DNA of 64,000 nt, taken from assembly GCA_022870705.1 (NCBI GenBank), contig CP072107.1, positions 866,501 through 930,500 of the forward strand, in the 5' to 3' direction. The notes below the pieces were generated by a model. The model had not been told where the DNA came from. It saw only the letters and a list, made by a program, of their open reading frames with translations, and ran no database searches. The stretch is from Oscillospiraceae bacterium CM. GTDB lineage: Bacteria; Bacillota; Clostridia; Oscillospirales; Oscillospiraceae. Both the position numbers and the translations under genes were made by a program. Within the stretch, counting starts at the first letter, position 1. Each line of letters begins with the position of its first letter. Positions 6,979 through 15,719 of the stretch are shown piece by piece.

Positions 6979-9900
6979 TTATTTGATTTCCACGAGCAGC
7001 TCACCGGCTTTAACGGTTTGCCCCGCGCTGACGAGCACCTTGTCAACGGTGCCAGCCATTCGGGCAACGACGCTCGTCTCCATTTTCATGGCCTCGATGA
7101 CGGCGAGCACCTGATTTTCCTCAACCGTATCGCCGACAGCGACATTGATTTTAGACACCATACCGGGGATCGACGCGCCGACCTGCGCTTTGTCCTCCGG
7201 GTCAGCCAGCGTGACATGCTTCGTCGTATCCGCGACCGTCGGGTCGGGGACGGCGACGTCGCGGCGCATGCCGTTGAGCTCAAAGTGGACGTTGCGCGTG
7301 CCGTCGTCATTCGTCGTGCCAAGGCCAAGGTATTTGATAACGAGCGTTTTGCCGTCCTCAATGGTGATCTGCGTCGTCTCGCCGACCTCCATGCCCTCGA
7401 AGAAGACGTGGCTGTTCATGTTGGCGATATCGCCGTATTCCTGACTGTGCTCGAAGTAATCGGCGAGGACCTTCGGATACAAACACCAAGAGATAAGGTC
7501 GCGCTCTTTCGGATTGGGGATGTATTTCTTGACGTCCTTTTCAATGGCGTCAAAGTCGACTGGCGGCAAAAGCTCGCCGGGGCGGCAGGTAATCGGTTTT
7601 TCGCCTTTTAAGACGACGCGCTGCAAATCCTCCGGGAAGCCCCAGGCAGGCTGGCCCATCATGCCCTTAAAATAGCTGACGACGGAATCGGGGAAGGTGA
7701 GTGCCTCGCCCTTTTGGGCAACGTTTTCTGCCGTCAGATTGTTCTGCACCATGAAGATGGCGAGGTCGCCGACCATCTTGGACGACGGCGTGACCTTGAC
7801 GAGGTCACCGAGCATGTCGTTGACGGTTTTGTACATCTCCTTGACCTCGTCAAAGCGGCTGCCGAGACCGAGGGAGACGACCTGCGGTTGCAGATTTGTA
7901 TATTGGCCACCGGGGATCTCATAGCGGTAAATCTCCGTCATGGGGTTTTTCAGGCCACTGTCAAAGCAGATATAGCGGTCGCGCACGTCGGCCCAGTACT
8001 CTTCAAGCGCCTGCAGGCGCTCGAGATCAAAGCCCGTGTCGCGCTCGGTACCCTGCAGGGCCGCTACGACGGAGTTCATCGACGGCTGGGAGGTGAGGGA
8101 GGACATGGAGGCGATGGCCGTGTCGGCAATGTCAACACCGGCCTCGGCAGCCAGAAGGATTGCCGCAACCTGATTGCCGCTCGTATCGTGCGTGTGGAAG
8201 CGGACAGGGATACCGACCTCCTGCTTGAGCGCCGCCACAAGCTTTTTCGCCGCGTAGGGCTTCAGCAAGCCGGACATATCCTTGATTGCCAAAATGTGCG
8301 CACCGCGCTTTTCGACCTCTTTGGCAAAATCGACATAGTATTTCAGCGTGTACTTGTCACGCTTCGGGTCGAGAATGTCGCCGGTGTAGCAGACGGCGGC
8401 CTCGCAAATCTTATTCTGCTTCAAAACCTCGTCCATCGCGATTTCCATGCCGGGAATCCAGTTGAGCGAGTCGAAGATACGGAAGACATCGATCCCGCCC
8501 TTGGCGGCCTCCGCGATAAAGGCGCGGACGAGATTATCGGGATAGTTGGTGTAGCCGACGGCGTTGGAGCCGCGCAGGAGCATCTGGAACATAATGTTCG
8601 GGATTTTCTGCCGGAGCTTTTCAAGACGATCCCAAGGGGACTCGTGCAGGAAGCGGTATGCCACGTCAAACGTTGCGCCGCCCCACATCTCCAAAGCAAA
8701 GCAGTCGGCAAGGATATCGGCCGTCCCTTCCGCAGCCATGAGCATGTCATGCGTGCGCAGGCGCGTTGAGAAGAGCGACTGGTGCGCGTCGCGCATCGTT
8801 GTATCACCAATGAGGAGCTTTTTCTGATCCAGCACCCAGTTTTTAACGGCATCGGGGCCCTCAAGGTCTAAAAGCTGTTTTAAGCCGTTACCAACGGGCT
8901 TCTGTGGCTCCGGGTAGCGCGGCTCGGCGTAGGGCTGGCGGGATGCGTCGGGTGTCGCCACCTGAATACCGGCAATGTATTTAAGCACGCGTGTGCCTCT
9001 GTCGCGTGAGCCGGTGAATTCAAACAGCTCCGGCGTGTTGTCGATAAATTTCGTATAACAGTCGCCGGAGAGGAAAACAGGGTGATGGAGGATATTTGTA
9101 ACGAAGGGGATATTCGTCTTAACGCCGCGGATATGCAGCTCGTTGATGGCGCGCGAGGCCTTGCGGCAGACGCCCGGGAACGTGTTGTCCCAGACGGTGA
9201 CCTTGACGAGCAGGGAATCATAGTACGGTGAGATGGTAACGCCTGTCGCGGCGTTGCCGCCGTCGAGACGGACGCCAAAGCCGCCGCCGGAACGGTAGGA
9301 CGTTATTTTGCCGGTGTCGGGGGCAAAGCTGTTGGCCGGGTCCTCCGTCGTCACGCGGCATTGAATGGCAAAGCCGTTCATCCGGAGGTCAGCCTGACTT
9401 GTCAGGCCGATTTCGGGGTGGCTGAGCGGATGGCCCTCGGCAATCAAAATCTGCGCTCTGACAAGGTCAACACCCGTCACCATTTCAGTCACGGTGTGCT
9501 CAACCTGAATGCGCGGGTTCATCTCGATAAAATAGTGGCCGCCATTCTTGTCGACAAGGAATTCAACCGTACCGGCGTTCACATAGCCGACAGACTTGGC
9601 AATTTTGACGGCGTCGTCGTAAAGCTTCCGCCGCGTCTCCTCGGGAACGGAAAACGCCGGGGCAAATTCAACGACCTTCTGGTAGCGCCGCTGCAGCGAG
9701 CAGTCGCGCTCGCCGAGGTGCAGAACGTTGCCGTGTGCGTCGGCCAGAATCTGAACTTCTATATGCTTTGGATCGACGAGGAATTTTTCAATAAAGATAT
9801 CGTCATTGCCGAAGGCCTTGATGGCCTCGCTTTTAACGAGGTGAAAAGACGGCTCAACCTCCTCCGGCGTGTCACAGCGGCGCATACCGCGCCCCCCGCC

Positions 9901-10401
9901 GCCGCCGGCGGCCTTGAGAATAACAGGAAACCCGAATGAAATGGCCTTTTCAAGCGCCTCCTCAGCGCTCTTCAAAGGCGTCGTCGTGCCCGGAATAACG
10001 GGGACATCGCAGGCAACGGCGATGGCCTTTGCCGAGAGCTTGTCACCCATCTTCTCCAAAACGCCGGACGGCGGGCCGACAAAAATAATGCCCGCCGCCT
10101 CGCAGGCTTTGGCAAAATCGGCGTTCTCAGACAAAAAGCCGTATCCCGGATGAATGGCGTCAACATGGTGCTGCTTGGCAAGGCTGATGATGGTTGGGAT
10201 GTCCAGATAGGCGCCAAGCGGGCTTTTGTTTTTGCCGATCAGGTATGCCTCGTCGGCATGTGTCCGAAACAGGCTGAGTGTGTCCTCGTTGGAGTACATG
10301 GCGACCGTTTTAAGGCCGAGGTCATAGCAAGCCCTGAAAATTCTTATGGCGATCTCACCGCGGTTGGCGGCAAGAACTTTGTATATTTTTTGTTCGCTCA
10401 T
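6979..10401 (-). CDS. pyc: Pyruvate carboxylase
   Basis: A 1140-aa biotin enzyme that carboxylates pyruvate to oxaloacetate. Domain order from the N-terminus: biotin carboxylase (VLAANRGEIAIRIFRA, AAGGGGGRGMR, ERDCSLQRRYQKVVE, FIEMNPRIQVEHTVTE), carboxyltransferase from about residue 540 (GDTTMRDAHQSLFSTRLRT, HTHDTSGN metal ligands), PYC/OADA domain, and a biotinyl domain ending with EAMKMET, the biotin lysine being about residue 1106. The ATG at 10401 has an excellent GAGGGAGGCC site; an upstream in-frame extension to 10440 lacks one. Single gene with its own promoter about 85 nt upstream. It supplies oxaloacetate for aspartate-family synthesis (hom, lysC nearby) and opposes the malic enzyme. 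Confidence 0.98.
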   Translation of the reverse strand: MSEQKIYKVLAANRGEIAIRIFRACYDLGLKTVAMYSNEDTLSLFRTHADEAYLIGKNKSPLGAYLDIPTIISLAKQHHVDAIHPGYGFLSENADFAKACEAAGIIFVGPPSGVLEKMGDKLSAKAIAVACDVPVIPGTTTPLKSAEEALEKAISFGFPVILKAAGGGGGRGMRRCDTPEEVEPSFHLVKSEAIKAFGNDDIFIEKFLVDPKHIEVQILADAHGNVLHLGERDCSLQRRYQKVVEFAPAFSVPEETRRKLYDDAVKIAKSVGYVNAGTVEFLVDKNGGHYFIEMNPRIQVEHTVTEMVTGVDLVRAQILIAEGHPLSHPEIGLTSQADLRMNGFAIQCRVTTEDPANSFAPDTGKITSYRSGGGFGVRLDGGNAATGVTISPYYDSLLVKVTVWDNTFPGVCRKASRAINELHIRGVKTNIPFVTNILHHPVFLSGDCYTKFIDNTPELFEFTGSRDRGTRVLKYIAGIQVATPDASRQPYAEPRYPEPQKPVGNGLKQLLDLEGPDAVKNWVLDQKKLLIGDTTMRDAHQSLFSTRLRTHDMLMAAEGTADILADCFALEMWGGATFDVAYRFLHESPWDRLEKLRQKIPNIMFQMLLRGSNAVGYTNYPDNLVRAFIAEAAKGGIDVFRIFDSLNWIPGMEIAMDEVLKQNKICEAAVCYTGDILDPKRDKYTLKYYVDFAKEVEKRGAHILAIKDMSGLLKPYAAKKLVAALKQEVGIPVRFHTHDTSGNQVAAILLAAEAGVDIADTAIASMSSLTSQPSMNSVVAALQGTERDTGFDLERLQALEEYWADVRDRYICFDSGLKNPMTEIYRYEIPGGQYTNLQPQVVSLGLGSRFDEVKEMYKTVNDMLGDLVKVTPSSKMVGDLAIFMVQNNLTAENVAQKGEALTFPDSVVSYFKGMMGQPAWGFPEDLQRVVLKGEKPITCRPGELLPPVDFDAIEKDVKKYIPNPKERDLISWCLYPKVLADYFEHSQEYGDIANMNSHVFFEGMEVGETTQITIEDGKTLVIKYLGLGTTNDDGTRNVHFELNGMRRDVAVPDPTVADTTKHVTLADPEDKAQVGASIPGMVSKINVAVGDTVEENQVLAVIEAMKMETSVVARMAGTVDKVLVSAGQTVKAGELLVEIK

Positions 10402-10493
10402 ATAAGGCCTCCCTCTAAAAATGCAGGAAATAGGATGCAATGTTGCAATTTCATTATAAACGCCTTTACCAAAAAGAGCAAGATGCCAGAAGT

Positions 10494-10522
10494 ATTTTAA
10501 TGTAAATCATGATAATTGTCAA
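10494..10522 (-). promoter_or_regulatory. Sigma-A promoter for pyc
   Basis: On the minus strand TTGACA (10522-10517), 17-nt spacer, TAAAAT (10499-10494). The 10402-10745 gap also holds a TTTGCAT/ATGCAAA inverted repeat (10601-10629) of unknown role and the ruvX promoter. Confidence 0.8.
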
Positions 10523-10690
10523 TTAAATACTTAAAGGCTTTAATGCAGTTGTCGCATTTACCGGAACGCGTCCAGGCCCCTTGGTATGGGCGGCATGAAT
10601 TTTGCATAAAAAATTATTCATCATGCAAAGATTCGGGTTTTTATCAACAGAAAGGGTGTCTTCAACTTTTTCGTTCATTTGCCGAAAAGG

Positions 10691-10719
10691 TTGAGATAAC
10701 GTCCAATAACAGATATAAT
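10691..10719 (+). promoter_or_regulatory. Sigma-A promoter for ruvX
   Basis: TTGAGA at 10691-10696, 17-nt spacer, TATAAT at 10714-10719, followed by an AAGGAGG site before the ruvX ATG. Confidence 0.8.
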
Positions 10720-10745
10720 AAGCAAAAAAACAAGGAGGCGGCGTC

Positions 10746-11156
10746 ATGCGCATCATGGCGGTTGACTATGGAGACGCGCGGACGGGGATTGCCGTGTCCG
10801 ACGCCACGGGTCTTTTAGCGGGTGAGGCGTTCGTTATCACCGAATGGTCGGAAGAGCGTCTTGCGGAAAAAATAGCTGACGCGGCACAAAGCCGCGGCGT
10901 GACGAATGTTGTATTAGGGTACCCAAAGAATATGGACGGGACGCTCGGCCCCAGGGCCGAAAAAAGCGCGGCACTGGCCGCGGCGCTTCGCGAAAAATTT
11001 GGTCTCGACGTCGTCTTGTGGGACGAGCGGCGGACCACGGTTGACGCCCACCGTATCCTCTCCGAAACAGGCGTACGTGGTAAAAAACGCAAACAGACGG
11101 TTGACGCCGTCGCCGCGTCACTCATTTTGGAGGGGTATCTCCAAAGTCTCCGGTAA
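10746..11156 (+). CDS. ruvX: RuvX/YqgF-type RNase H-fold nuclease
   Basis: A 136-aa RNase H-like protein. It shows the first catalytic Asp in MAVDYGDARTGIAVSD, GYPKNMDGTLGP, WDERRTT with the catalytic acid pair, and KKRKQTVDAVAASLILEGYL at the C-terminus. The family processes the 5' end of pre-16S rRNA in enterobacteria and has been proposed as a Holliday junction resolvase. The ATG at 10746 follows AAGGAGGCGGCGTC. Single gene with its own promoter and terminator, not linked to alaS or mreB-type neighbours here. Confidence 0.93.
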   Translation: MRIMAVDYGDARTGIAVSDATGLLAGEAFVITEWSEERLAEKIADAAQSRGVTNVVLGYPKNMDGTLGPRAEKSAALAAALREKFGLDVVLWDERRTTVDAHRILSETGVRGKKRKQTVDAVAASLILEGYLQSLR

Positions 11157-11157
11157 G

Positions 11158-11187
11158 ACGGCCGCGTTAGCGGCCGTTTTTCTTTTT
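11158..11187 (+). terminator. ruvX terminator
   Basis: ACGGCCGC (11158-11165) pairs with GCGGCCGT (11170-11177), followed by a T-rich tract. It overlaps the 3' end of the convergent TSUP gene, whose C-terminal codons lie in the T-tract. Confidence 0.85.
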
Positions 11188-11562
11188 CCGCACGACGCGC
11201 AATACCTCGGACAGGCCGACCAATATGATAAAAACACCAAAGATTTTACGCATGGTGGCGGCGCTTAAAACAGAGGCCGCAAACGAGCCGCCTAGAGCCG
11301 TTGTCACACCCGCCAAAACGGCGGGGTATGCCAGAACCTTCTCGACAAGCCCGTTGCGGATATGCGATATGAGCGCCGTTACAGACGTTGGCAGGAAATA
11401 GAGCAGATTGACGCCCTGGGCCGCCTGCTGCGGGAGGCGTGCCAAAACAGTCATGTAAATGATGAGCAGCGAGCCGCCGCCGATGCCCCAAGCCGATAAA
11501 ACGCCTGTCGCGAGACCGGCGAGCACATCAAAAAGAAATGCCAGCGAAAAGCCCGTCGTCAA
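11167..11562 (-). CDS. TSUP (TauE/SafE) permease, second half-size subunit
   Basis: A 131-aa membrane protein with about four hydrophobic segments, matching one half of an eight-helix TauE/SafE (TSUP) permease: GLATGVLSAWGIGGGSLLIIYM carries the family's glycine-rich motif and PTSVTALISHIRNGLVE the second. The start is taken as TTG at 11562, overlapping the stop of the preceding gene as TTGA; the longer open frame to 11748 runs antiparallel to nothing plausible and overlaps that gene. With its partner it probably forms a complete transporter for sulfur-containing anions such as sulfite or sulfonates; the substrate is not established. Confidence 0.82.
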   Translation of the reverse strand: MTTGFSLAFLFDVLAGLATGVLSAWGIGGGSLLIIYMTVLARLPQQAAQGVNLLYFLPTSVTALISHIRNGLVEKVLAYPAVLAGVTTALGGSFAASVLSAATMRKIFGVFIILVGLSEVLRVVRKKKNGR

Positions 11563-11912
11563 ACAAAGCACCGAATGCCGCCGTAAATCAGCAGCAGGCC
11601 GAAAACAAGGCGCAACAGCCGCGTGGGGACGCGCGTAAAAAGGCGCCCGCCGAAATAGCCGCCGATGATACCGCCGAGGAGATAAGGCAGGGCAAGCATT
11701 AAATCGGTGCGCGAGCGGAGCAGATAGACACCGGCAGAGACGGCGCACAGCGGCAAAATAATGAAAACGGAGGTTGCAAAGGCCCGCCGCTCCTCCAGCT
11801 TGACCCAGCGGAGCAGGAGCGGCAGGAGCAGCATGCCGCCGCCCGCACCAAAAAAGCCGTTAACGGCACCGGCCAGCGCCCCGGCTACGGCGCATTTTTC
11901 TTTTTGTGTCAT
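11559..11912 (-). CDS. TSUP (TauE/SafE) permease, first half-size subunit
   Basis: A 117-aa membrane protein with about four hydrophobic segments and the TSUP motif GAVNGFFGAGGGMLLLPLLL followed by AFATSVFIILPLCAVS. The typical family member is about 250 aa with two such repeats, so this is a half-size protein. The ATG at 11912 has an AGGAGG site, which excludes the longer frame to 11951. It starts 26 nt after the AI-2E-type gene and overlaps the second half by four bases, so the three genes form one minus-strand operon. Confidence 0.85.
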   Translation of the reverse strand: MTQKEKCAVAGALAGAVNGFFGAGGGMLLLPLLLRWVKLEERRAFATSVFIILPLCAVSAGVYLLRSRTDLMLALPYLLGGIIGGYFGGRLFTRVPTRLLRLVFGLLLIYGGIRCFV

Positions 11913-11938
11913 GGCATGTCCTCCTGCCTTGTGGTTTG

Positions 11939-13018
11939 TCAGCTTTTCCAAAGACGAATGTAGCCCTTGTCGTTGAGGTGCTTAATCATAATGAGCCCAA
12001 TTGGGAAGAGAACCATCCCGATAACGCCGACCGTACAAAAGCCGACGTATATGGCAATGAGCGTGGCAATCGGCGGCAAGCCGATTTGCTTGCCGATAAG
12101 CTTCGGCTCGAGAATGTTCCGGAAGAGGGCGTTGACGCCAAAGAGCACGATGAGCGTAACGGCCGTCTGATAATTACCGCCAAGCAGCAAAACGAGAGCC
12201 CACGGCACTAAGACGGTGCCGGAACCAAGGACGGGCAGCGCATCCACAACGGCGACGAGCAGCGCCAGCAGAATGGCGGGTTCTATCCGGAGGACTAAAA
12301 AAGCGACGGCCATCTCCAGAAAGGTGATGCCGGATAACATCAGTTCCGCTTTGATCCATTTGCCAAACGTTTCAAACAAGTCATTTTTAATGTCGCCCAG
12401 CGTTTTATGGCGGCTCCGCGGTATCTGCCGGAAAACAAACAAGCGTACCTCGTGCCAGCTGCTGCTGATAAAAAAAACACTGACGGCGCAGGTCAGAAAA
12501 AATAGGACGAGCTTCGGTGTGAAGCGGGCGGCATCCGTCAAAAGACCGAGAATTTTTCCGGAGAGCGTTGCGGGCAGCTCGGCTGTCTTGTCTCCGAATC
12601 CGTCAAGTGCATTTTTCAGGTAATTCTGGATTTCCGGCGGTGCCGACCCGATGGCGGCATTGAGCCGGTCGCTGATAAGCCCGATCGTCTTAGACAGGCT
12701 CATCAGAATGGAAGGCATGTTTTTTACAAGCCCCGTCAATTCGATGACGGCGCGCCCGATGATAAGCGCCGTGAGGCCGGTAAGTGCCGCGAAGATGACG
12801 ACGGTGCAAAGCCCGGCGGCGTAGGAGCGGCGGAAATGAAAATGCGCCGTCAAAAAACGGACAGCCGGTTCCATCAATTGGGCGATAACAAAGCCCACAA
12901 TAAACGGCAGAAGCCACGGCAAAGCAAAGCGCAGAAGAAACCAGACGGCAAGCACGCCGACAGCGCCGTAAGCGAAATACAGTGCCCGGCGCAGATGTTT
13001 GTTTTCCGGCATTATCAT
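11939..13018 (-). CDS. AI-2E/YtvI family membrane protein
   Basis: A 359-aa integral membrane protein of the AI-2E transporter family. It has about eight hydrophobic helices, with the conserved C-terminal pattern LALLVAVVDALPVLGSG and an internal amphipathic stretch. In spore-forming Firmicutes the closest functional label is sporulation protein YtvI; transport function is unproven for this protein. Several in-frame starts lie close together (13024, 13021, 13018, 13012); ATG 13018 is preferred because it sits seven bases after GGAGG. It heads an operon with the two half-size TSUP genes. Confidence 0.85.
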   Translation of the reverse strand: MIMPENKHLRRALYFAYGAVGVLAVWFLLRFALPWLLPFIVGFVIAQLMEPAVRFLTAHFHFRRSYAAGLCTVVIFAALTGLTALIIGRAVIELTGLVKNMPSILMSLSKTIGLISDRLNAAIGSAPPEIQNYLKNALDGFGDKTAELPATLSGKILGLLTDAARFTPKLVLFFLTCAVSVFFISSSWHEVRLFVFRQIPRSRHKTLGDIKNDLFETFGKWIKAELMLSGITFLEMAVAFLVLRIEPAILLALLVAVVDALPVLGSGTVLVPWALVLLLGGNYQTAVTLIVLFGVNALFRNILEPKLIGKQIGLPPIATLIAIYVGFCTVGVIGMVLFPIGLIMIKHLNDKGYIRLWKS

Positions 13019-13073
13019 CACCACACCTCCGGCCAGCTGCCGACAAATTATGAGATTTGAGCGCTCAAAACGG

Positions 13074-13102
13074 TTGCAGAATATAGGAACCTATGGTAGT
13101 AT
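13074..13102 (+). promoter_or_regulatory. Sigma-A-like promoter for hom-lysC
   Basis: TTGCAG at 13074-13079, 17-nt spacer, TAGTAT at 13097-13102; about 60 nt upstream of hom. Confidence 0.6.
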
Positions 13103-13168
13103 ACTTAATTACGAAAAGGTATATACGCGGTTTACAGCCGTTTAAATGATTAAGGTGTGTGATTTTGG

Positions 13169-14371
13169 ATGTTCGATATTGCGATCCTGGGTTTCGGCAC
13201 GGTCGGTTCCGGTGTTTTGGAGGTTATTGAAAAAAATTCGGATATGATAACCCAAAACGCAGGTCAGGAGATCCGGGTCAAATATATTGTCGACGTCCGG
13301 GATTTTTCAGGGACGCCGTATGAAAAGCTCGTTGTCAAGGATTTTGCCGTTGTTGAAAACGACGCGGATGTTAGGCTTGTTGTCGAGACGATCGGCGGCG
13401 CGGGCGTGGCGTATGATTTTACGCGCCGCAGCCTCCTGGCCGGAAAGAGCGTCGTCACCTCCAACAAAGAGCTTGTCGCCAAGCACGGGTTCGAGCTGAC
13501 GCAGCTCGCGCGCGAAAAAAACGTCAATTATCTGTTTGAAGCCAGCGTCGGCGGCGGCATCCCGATCATCCGCCCGCTGACGCAGTGTCTGGCCGCCAAC
13601 AAAATCAATGAAATCTATGGCATTTTAAACGGCACCACGAATTACATTTTAACCGAAATGGTGAAAAACGGCGTCTCCTTTGACGCGGCGCTGCGTGACG
13701 CGCAGCAGAAGGGTTACGCCGAGGCAAACCCGGAGGCCGACATCAAAGGTCATGACGTCTGCCGCAAAATCTGCATTTTATCGGCCTTGTGCTTCGGCCG
13801 CCACGTCTATCCCGATCAGGTGCCGACGGAAGGCATCGAGGCCGTCACGCTGGACGATATCAACTTTGCGTCCGGCATCGGCTATAAAATCAAGCTGCTC
13901 GGACGCGCCGTCAGTCTGGACGGTGACTGCATTTCCGCCTATGTCGCCCCACACCTTGTCGGTGACGATAACATGATTTCCGGCGTTGAGGGCGTTATGA
14001 ACGGTATTTTCGTCCGTGGCAATGCCATTGGCGACGTGATGTTTTACGGGGCCGGTGCCGGTAAGCTGCCGACGGCTAGCGCCGTTGTCGCCGATGTGAT
14101 TGACGCGTCAAAGCATATTGGTTCCCGTAAATGGCTCAGCTGGTCGGAAGGCGACCCGGACCTCATTGCCGATCCTGCGCTGCTGGAAAGCGCGTGGTAT
14201 GTCCGTGCCGCCGCCGATGCCGACACTGTCCGCCGCGCTGTCGGCGCGGTGACGATTATCGGTGAGCGCGCCGGGGAGACAGCCTTCACAACGGCTGTCA
14301 TGAACAAAATGAAGGCGGACGACCTTTTAAAAAAGCTTTCGGTGCGCGCGGCGTTCCGAATCATCGACTGA
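13169..14371 (+). CDS. hom: Homoserine dehydrogenase
   Basis: A 400-aa NAD(P)-dependent enzyme converting aspartate semialdehyde to homoserine. It shows the nucleotide-binding ILGFGTVGSGVLE, the substrate region EASVGGGIPIIRPL, LNGTTNYILTEM and AEANPEADIKGHDVCRKICIL. It is shorter than the 430-aa form with a full C-terminal ACT domain; only a short stretch after residue 345 remains where that domain would lie, so threonine feedback through ACT may be reduced. lysC follows after 70 nt and is probably co-transcribed, together committing aspartate towards threonine and methionine. Confidence 0.95.
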   Translation: MFDIAILGFGTVGSGVLEVIEKNSDMITQNAGQEIRVKYIVDVRDFSGTPYEKLVVKDFAVVENDADVRLVVETIGGAGVAYDFTRRSLLAGKSVVTSNKELVAKHGFELTQLAREKNVNYLFEASVGGGIPIIRPLTQCLAANKINEIYGILNGTTNYILTEMVKNGVSFDAALRDAQQKGYAEANPEADIKGHDVCRKICILSALCFGRHVYPDQVPTEGIEAVTLDDINFASGIGYKIKLLGRAVSLDGDCISAYVAPHLVGDDNMISGVEGVMNGIFVRGNAIGDVMFYGAGAGKLPTASAVVADVIDASKHIGSRKWLSWSEGDPDLIADPALLESAWYVRAAADADTVRRAVGAVTIIGERAGETAFTTAVMNKMKADDLLKKLSVRAAFRIID

Positions 14372-14441
14372 GCGGACCTGTTATGATCTTATGCGCCGCA
14401 ATGTGGTGCCATTATGGCAAAAGCGGCAATGGAGGATATTT

Positions 14442-15650
14442 ATGGCGCTAATTGTTCAGAAATTTGGTGGCAGCTCCGTGGCGGACGCCGAGAGAATCCG
14501 TCGTGTGGCAGGGATTATTGCCGACACCTTTGTCGACAACAACGATGTCGTCGTTGTTCTGTCCGCGCAGGGGGATACAACGGATGACCTTATCGAGAAA
14601 GCCGCGGAAATAAACGACCACCCGTCAAAGCGGGAAATGGATATGCTGCTGGCCACTGGAGAGCAGATTTCAATCTCCTTAATGGCGATGGCTCTGGAAA
14701 AAATGGGCCTTCCCGTCGTCTCCCTAACGGGCTGGCAAATCGGCATGCAGACAAATTCCGATTACGGCAGCGCGCGCATCAAGCAGGTTACATGCGAGCG
14801 CATCCGGGAAGAGCTTGATAAGCGCCGAATCGTCCTTGTTGCCGGATTTCAGGGCATCAATAAGCATGACGATATCACAACGCTCGGGCGCGGCGGGTCG
14901 GATACGTCGGCCGTCGCCATTGCCGCGTCGATGAACGCCGATCTCTGCCAGATTTACACCGACGTGGAGGGTGTTTACACAAGTGACCCGCGCAAGGTGC
15001 CCAATGCGCACAAGCTTGAAGAAATTACGTACGACGAAATGCTGGAGCTCGCGTCACTCGGCGCGCAGGTTCTGCATAACCGCTCGGTGGAAATGGCCAA
15101 ACGGTACGGCGTCGACCTGGAGGTGCTCTCCAGCTTTGTCAGAAAGCCCGGCACAAAAGTCAAGGAGGTTACGAAAGTGGAGCAGACAAAAATCAGCGGT
15201 ATCGCCAAGGATGCCGACGTCGCGCGCATTGCGCTCATCGGTCTCAAGGACGAACCGGGTATCGCCTTTAAGGTGTTCAGGGTTCTGGCCAAAGCCAAAA
15301 TCAATGTCGATATCATTCTCCAGTCCATCGGCAGAAACAATACGCAGGACATCAGCTTTACTATAGCCAAGGGTGATATGCTTCAGGCGGAAAAGGTGCT
15401 TCGTGAGGCGCAGGATGCCATTGGCTTTACGGATATCAGCGTGACGTCTAATGTCGCCAAGGTCAGCATCGTCGGCGCCGGGATGATGTCCTCATCCGGC
15501 ATCGCCGCCATCATGTTTGAAGCGCTTTATGACGCTAAGGTCAATATCAATATGATCTCCACAAGTGAAATCAAGGTCTCCGTCCTCGTCGATGCCGACG
15601 ATGCCGACAGAGCCGTTTCCGCCATCCACGCCAAGTTCTTTGAAAACTAA
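14442..15650 (+). CDS. lysC: Aspartate kinase
   Basis: A 402-aa enzyme phosphorylating aspartate, the first step of the aspartate family. Visible motifs are VQKFGGSSVADAERI, TLGRGGSDTSAVAIAA, DLCQIYTDVEGVYTSDPR and two C-terminal ACT domains from about residue 265, beginning with IALIGLKDEPGIAFKVF and ending VSVLVDADDADRAVSAIH, as in lysine/threonine-sensitive isoforms. The ATG at 14442 has GGAGG upstream; the longer frame to 14391 has no ribosome site. A bidirectional terminator follows. Confidence 0.96.
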   Translation: MALIVQKFGGSSVADAERIRRVAGIIADTFVDNNDVVVVLSAQGDTTDDLIEKAAEINDHPSKREMDMLLATGEQISISLMAMALEKMGLPVVSLTGWQIGMQTNSDYGSARIKQVTCERIREELDKRRIVLVAGFQGINKHDDITTLGRGGSDTSAVAIAASMNADLCQIYTDVEGVYTSDPRKVPNAHKLEEITYDEMLELASLGAQVLHNRSVEMAKRYGVDLEVLSSFVRKPGTKVKEVTKVEQTKISGIAKDADVARIALIGLKDEPGIAFKVFRVLAKAKINVDIILQSIGRNNTQDISFTIAKGDMLQAEKVLREAQDAIGFTDISVTSNVAKVSIVGAGMMSSSGIAAIMFEALYDAKVNINMISTSEIKVSVLVDADDADRAVSAIHAKFFEN

Positions 15651-15668
15651 TGGTTGCCATCATGCCAT

Positions 15669-15707
15669 AAAAAAACAGACGCGCCCAAAAGGCACGTCTG
15701 TTTTTTT
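15669..15707. terminator. Bidirectional terminator between lysC and flavodiiron gene
   Basis: A 13-bp stem, 15669-15681 pairing with 15695-15707, with seven A/T bases on each flank, between convergent genes. Confidence 0.9.
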
Positions 15708-15719
15708 ATTTAAGACAGT

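Noticed and set aside
7714-8769. 351-codon plus-strand frame
   Set aside because: Antisense to the carboxyltransferase part of pyc; composition without domain sense.
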